Assembly (NCBI GenBank): GCA_004292705.1
Contig: RDXA01000406.1
Coordinates: 1-16,822, forward strand
From: Sphingomonadales bacterium
GTDB taxonomy: Bacteria; Pseudomonadota; Alphaproteobacteria; Sphingomonadales; Sphingomonadaceae
DNA: 16,822 nucleotides
Direction: 5' to 3'
The notes below the pieces were generated by a model. That model had not been told where the DNA came from, did no database searches, and saw only the letters and a program-made list of their open reading frames with translations. Made by a program: the position numbers and the translations under genes. Shown here one piece after another: positions 13,965-16,822 of the stretch; within the stretch, counting starts at the first letter, position 1; each line of letters begins with the position of its first letter.

Positions 13965-15653
13965 ATGGCGGGCGAAGCATCTGACGCGCATTCGGTGGTG
14001 GCGACCATCCAGCCGGCGATCATGCTGCTTGGCCTCGGAATCGCGGCGGCACTGGCGTCGCGCGCCCTCCGCCTGAACCCGATCGTCGGCTATCTCGGCC
14101 TCGGACTGGGGCTGGCGAGCCTCGGCATGGCGCAGGATTTCAGCGGACCGGTGGTCGCGGCCATGGCCGAGGCGGGGGTGATGTTCCTGCTGTTCAACCT
14201 CGGCCTGCATTTTTCGCTCGGACGCATCCGTGCCGAAGCAACCAATATTTTCGGCTTCGGCAGCCTGCAAATGCTGGTTGCAGGGGGGGCGTTTGCCGCG
14301 CTGTTCGTGGCCTTCGGGCTGCCGGTGATGTTTGCCGTGATTGCGGGCTTCGGCATGGGCCTGTCTTCCACCGCGGTCGTCATCGGATTGGTGCGCGAGC
14401 GCGGGCAGGAGGATTGCCCGGTGGGCCGTGCGGCGCAATCCATCCTGATCTTTCAGGACATCGCCGCAATTCTGCTGCTGGTAACGGCGGGGGCCGTGGC
14501 GAGCGGCGGAGCGCTGGCGCCCGCGCTGGGGCTTGCTGCGGCCAAGGCGCTCGCCGCCTTCGGGATTGCAGTGCTGTTTGCGCGCTATCTGACCGAGCCG
14601 TTGTTCGGCCTGATCGCCCGCGCGGGCACCACTGAAGTCTACACGGCCACCGCCCTGTTCATCGCGCTTGCGGCGGGATGGGCAACGGGGCTGGCGGGCC
14701 TGTCGCTGACGCTGGGCGCGTTTCTGGGTGGGATGGCGGTGGCGGATTCGCGCTACCGCATCCTGGTGCAGACCGAGATCGACGCCTTCCGCGGACTGTT
14801 CCTGAGTTTCTTCTTCATCTCCGTTGGACTGTCGATCGATCCGGCGCTGCTGGTCGCTGATTGGGCGCTGGTGGTGGGGGTGACGGTGGGGATGATCGTG
14901 CTCAAATGCGCGTTCAACGTCGGTGCTGCGCTGCTCAACCGCTGGTCGGTGCCGGGCTCGATCCAGCTGGGCTTCCTGCTCGGGCAGGGGAGCGAGTTCA
15001 CGCTGGTGCTGCTCGCTCTGCCCGCCGTTGCCGGGCTGGCCGAACCACGACTGGTCTCAGCCATGGTCACGGCCATCGCGATCAGCCTTGCAGTGACGCC
15101 CTTTGTCTCGAACATCGGTCGCAAACTGGCGGGACGACTGCGGCAGGGCCCGCCCGATACCAAGCTGGCGGGGGATGATGCGCCGGTGCTCATCATCGGC
15201 ATGTCGTCGGCGGGTCGTGCCGTGGCCGATGCGCTGGCATTCAACGATATCGCCTATCTCGCGGTCGATGCCGATCACGACCGCTTCCAGATGGCGCTGG
15301 CCGACGGCTACCACGTCCACAGCGCCAATCCCGCGGATCCGCGGAGCTGGGACGCGATCGGGATCGACCGGCGCAAGGTGTTGGTGGTTGCAACCGGCTT
15401 GACCGACGTCTCGCGCGAGCTGACGCCGCTGGTCGAACAGCGGATGCCCGGGGTCGCGCGGATTATCGCCGTGCCGGGGCCGGAGGAGGCGAGCGACATG
15501 GCTGCACTCGGCATGGTGCCGGTCGACATGAGCATGAGCGCCGGGGGCGAGCGACTGACCGAGCTGGTTTTCGCTGCCTTGGGCCGAGAGCGGGCATTGC
15601 CCGTCCCCAGCCTCGCGCATGACGAACCAAGTGCGCTGAAATCCGCTGCCTAG
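13965..15653 (+). CDS. CPA2-family monovalent cation:proton antiporter (Kef/YbaL-like)
   Basis: From ATG 13965 the protein has 562 residues. About 390 residues form the membrane domain, roughly a dozen helices, with family-typical segments FNLGLHFSLGR, GLSSTAVVIGLV, AAQSILIFQDIAAILLL, FFFISVGLSID and LLGQGSEFTLVLLALP. The C-terminal part from about residue 408 is a TrkA-N (RCK)-type nucleotide-binding domain (VLIIGMSSAGRAVADALA, glycines 412 and 417), where the usual GxGxxG is degenerate. Such proteins exchange K+ or Na+ for H+ in the inner membrane and are gated by nucleotides or thiols; ion specificity cannot be read here. The open frame extends upstream to 13875, but AGGGG seven bases before 13965 and the start of the hydrophobic segment favour the later ATG. 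It is divergent from tRNA-Leu and convergent with ihfB. Confidence 0.93.
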   Translation: MAGEASDAHSVVATIQPAIMLLGLGIAAALASRALRLNPIVGYLGLGLGLASLGMAQDFSGPVVAAMAEAGVMFLLFNLGLHFSLGRIRAEATNIFGFGSLQMLVAGGAFAALFVAFGLPVMFAVIAGFGMGLSSTAVVIGLVRERGQEDCPVGRAAQSILIFQDIAAILLLVTAGAVASGGALAPALGLAAAKALAAFGIAVLFARYLTEPLFGLIARAGTTEVYTATALFIALAAGWATGLAGLSLTLGAFLGGMAVADSRYRILVQTEIDAFRGLFLSFFFISVGLSIDPALLVADWALVVGVTVGMIVLKCAFNVGAALLNRWSVPGSIQLGFLLGQGSEFTLVLLALPAVAGLAEPRLVSAMVTAIAISLAVTPFVSNIGRKLAGRLRQGPPDTKLAGDDAPVLIIGMSSAGRAVADALAFNDIAYLAVDADHDRFQMALADGYHVHSANPADPRSWDAIGIDRRKVLVVATGLTDVSRELTPLVEQRMPGVARIIAVPGPEEASDMAALGMVPVDMSMSAGGERLTELVFAALGRERALPVPSLAHDEPSALKSAA

Positions 15654-15670
15654 AGATTGGCGCTCGACCA

Positions 15671-15711
15671 GTGCCCCTCTTCCTATCCCCACAGGAAAGG
15701 AGGGTGGGCAC
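15671..15711. terminator. Inverted repeat between convergent genes, candidate bidirectional terminator
   Basis: GTGCCC (15671-15676) pairs with GGGCAC (15706-15711). Inside it TTCCT (15680-15684) pairs with AGGAA (15693-15697), with partial pairing between the two. This makes a long hairpin in the 75-base gap between the antiporter and ihfB stops. There is no strong T-run on either strand, but position and stability suit a terminator for both genes. Confidence 0.5.
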
Positions 15712-15728
15712 GCGAAGCGCCGCAGCCT

Positions 15729-16007
15729 CTACTTGTTCAGGCGTTCGCGGATTTCTTTGCCGGCCTTGAAATAGGGAACCCGCTTGGAAGGCACATCCAC
15801 GGTTTCACCAGTGCGCGGGTTGCGCCCGTTTCTGGCCTCGCGCTCGCGCGTCGAGAACGCGCCGAAACCGCGCAGCTCGATCCGGCCGCCTTCGGCCAGG
15901 CGCTGTGCGATTTCATCGAAAAAGATGTCCACCACCTGCTCGATTTCGTCGGCACGCAGGTCGGGATTGTCCTTGTGCAATTCTTGCAGCAATTCGGATC
16001 TGATCAT
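15729..16007 (-). CDS. ihfB: Integration host factor subunit beta
   Basis: This is a 92-residue DNABII protein. The two N-terminal helices (MIRSELLQELHKDNPDLRAD and onward) are followed by the conserved GGRIELRGFGAFS (40-52) and the DNA-intercalating arm with GRNPRTGE (61-68, proline P64). It ends with VPYFKAGKEIRERLN. Details such as IELRGFGAF and VPYFKAGKEIRERL fit IHF-beta better than HU. With IHF-alpha it binds and sharply bends DNA, acting in transcription, replication and recombination. The ATG at 16007 is chosen over 16037 because GGGAG lies about 7 bases upstream and the family begins with M-x-(K/R)-SEL. It is normally regulated with growth; no promoter is evident in the 180 bases upstream. 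Confidence 0.93.
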   Translation of the reverse strand: MIRSELLQELHKDNPDLRADEIEQVVDIFFDEIAQRLAEGGRIELRGFGAFSTREREARNGRNPRTGETVDVPSKRVPYFKAGKEIRERLNK

Positions 16008-16037
16008 GGCGATCTCCCGGCGCCCATGAACGGTCAA

Positions 16038-16219
16038 GCCGTCATATCACGCCGCCAATGCGGGTTGCCCCGTCGTTTTCCTCAACTCGCCTCCGACCCG
16101 TGAGGCGGCCCCCTTTAATCCCAGCCATGCACCAGATGCAACCCGATGGCGGGAACAATGAACAGGCTGTCAGAATCCGGTGCGGTCTGCAACCTGCATT
16201 AATGTCAGTAAGCCAATGC
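16038..16219. other. Intergenic stretch with no identified element
   Basis: These 182 bases lie upstream of ihfB and downstream of the GntR gene, and should contain the ihfB promoter. I see no convincing -35/-10 pair, no coding frame with family features and no strong hairpin. Confidence 0.4.
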
Positions 16220-16573
16220 CTAGGAGATGACAGCGAGATCCGCCGGATCGAGGCCGAGACGGATCATGCGGTCGCGGATTTCGGGCCATTCCTCGCGCAG
16301 AAAGGCCTCGCGCTCGGCCGCACGCAACCGCTCTGCCGCGCCGCGCACGACATACATGCCGACGCCGCGCTGCACTTCGACGAGGCCATCATTCTGGAAC
16401 TGCTGATAGGCTTTTGCCACGGTCAGGGGATTGGCCCCCTGCTCGGCGGCGAGTGCCCGCACCGATGGCAGCATCGCGCCTTCCGGATAGGCCCCATCAA
16501 TGATCGCCGCCGCGATCTGGTCGCGCAGCTTCAGATAGACCGGCCTGTTCGAAGTGGGGCGGTTGGCGTTCAT
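16220..16573 (-). CDS. GntR-family transcriptional regulator, short YtrA type
   Basis: The 117-residue protein has an N-terminal winged helix-turn-helix (about 12-78). This contains PVYLKLRDQIAAAIIDGAY, LPSVRALAAEQGANPLTVAKAYQ as the recognition helix region, and the wing GLVEVQRGVGMYVV. A short C-terminal helical tail of about 40 residues follows, with no FadR/UbiC effector domain. This length and layout define the YtrA subfamily, usually dimeric repressors of their own operon and of neighbouring transporter genes. It is divergent from the peptide transporter gene at 16749 across 175 bases, so that gene is a possible target, although YtrA members more often control ABC transporters. The ATG at 16573 has only a weak upstream purine stretch. 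Confidence 0.9.
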   Translation of the reverse strand: MNANRPTSNRPVYLKLRDQIAAAIIDGAYPEGAMLPSVRALAAEQGANPLTVAKAYQQFQNDGLVEVQRGVGMYVVRGAAERLRAAEREAFLREEWPEIRDRMIRLGLDPADLAVIS

Positions 16574-16748
16574 GGTGATCGGCTGTCCCTAGCGAGGTGC
16601 ATCAGTGCCATAATACAGCCATTCGGTCAAGGCGGGGGGTTATCCGGTTGCGCACGCAACAAAAGCTTCACATGACCGATTGAGGCGTTAGTTTGCCTCG
16701 CCATGGGATTGCGCCTCGGGATGGCGCGCACAAGGGATATTTGCTTAC
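16574..16748. promoter_or_regulatory. Divergent regulatory region between the GntR gene and the peptide transporter gene
   Basis: On the minus strand TTGACC (complement of 16625-16630) is a -35-like box for the GntR gene; a TATTAT (complement of 16610-16615) is present but wrongly spaced for it. Toward the transporter gene, GAGGC (16682-16686) and GCCTC (16695-16699) form an inverted repeat around GTTAGTTT that could be an operator. AAGGGA at 16732-16737 is the likely ribosome-binding site for ATG 16749. The sites are weak; the layout supports regulation from this gap. Confidence 0.35.
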
Positions 16749-16822
16749 ATGGCAACGCAAGAGCTTCCGCACGGGGACAGCGCCGGGACTTTCCTCGGCC
16801 ACCCCAAGGGTCTGTTTGTTCT
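16749..16822 (+). CDS. POT-family oligopeptide:H+ symporter, N-terminal fragment (runs off window)
   Basis: Only 24 codons are inside the window: MATQELPHGDSAGTFLGHPKG and then LFV. The run GTFLGHPKGLFV is characteristic of the start of bacterial proton-dependent oligopeptide transporters (MFS, DtpT-like), where it precedes the first membrane helix and the ExxER-type motif. Such proteins import di- and tripeptides with protons. The start has AAGGGA about 11 bases upstream. The rest of the gene lies outside the window, so the call depends on this short signature. Confidence 0.75.
   Translation, partial: MATQELPHGDSAGTFLGHPKGLFV

Noticed and set aside
16058..16675. A 205-codon plus-strand frame over the GntR gene
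   Set aside because: The opposite strand encodes a clear YtrA-type regulator; this frame shows no recognisable domain and no good ribosome-binding site.
1..16822. CRISPR arrays, insertion sequences, phage or defence islands
   Set aside because: No regularly spaced repeats, transposase, integrase or phage motifs were found in any reading of the window.

Overview
The window is high-GC (about two thirds G+C) alphaproteobacterial chromosome. Gene content and protein style point to the Sphingomonadales, probably Erythrobacteraceae (Erythrobacter/Porphyrobacter-like). Pointers are the roughly 1,570-residue NAD-specific glutamate dehydrogenase, a CYP153-type P450, a double PilZ protein, and G/C-rich palindromic repeats whose reading frame gives 'PLPNGEGSGVGA'. 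The assignment is inferred from gene types, not from a database search.

Layout. Positions 1-1397 (+) hold the end of a TPR-repeat protein that overlaps by four bases a luciferase-like flavin oxidoreductase of the YhbW/MsnO8 type. After a 130-base leader rich in small inverted repeats comes the very large NAD-glutamate dehydrogenase (1528-6231, +), then a ferredoxin-reductase-type flavoprotein (6323-7570, +). This flavoprotein converges on queG (epoxyqueuosine reductase, 7644-8735, -). The gap between them is filled by two opposed G/C-rich palindromic repeats, one of which encodes the last 12 residues of QueG. Divergent from queG is an ABC exporter operon: an intact ATPase (8782-9792) overlapping a permease (9789-10938) whose reading frame is broken near 10230-10255.

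A CYP153-like cytochrome P450 (11044-12393, +) follows with its own promoter-like region, then an exported MsrB (12484-12972, +). MsrB meets a double PilZ-domain protein (12973-13614, -) stop to stop with no spacer. Next come tRNA-Leu(UAA) (13780-13861, -), a Kef-type CPA2 cation:proton antiporter with a C-terminal TrkA-N domain (13965-15653, +), and a convergent IHF beta-subunit gene (15729-16007, -). The window ends with a short GntR/YtrA-type repressor (16220-16573, -) divergent from the first 24 codons of a POT-family peptide transporter (16749 onward, +).

Most of the window is ordinary housekeeping and accessory metabolism. Functional links that can be argued are: the reductase at 6323 as a possible electron donor to the P450 at 11044 (no ferredoxin is present in the window); the GntR regulator with the divergent ABC-independent peptide transporter; and the ATPase/permease pair. 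No CRISPR array, transposase, phage gene or obvious novel defence system was found. The features most worth a second look are the broken ABC permease, the repeat that extends QueG, and the dyad-rich leader of the glutamate dehydrogenase gene.
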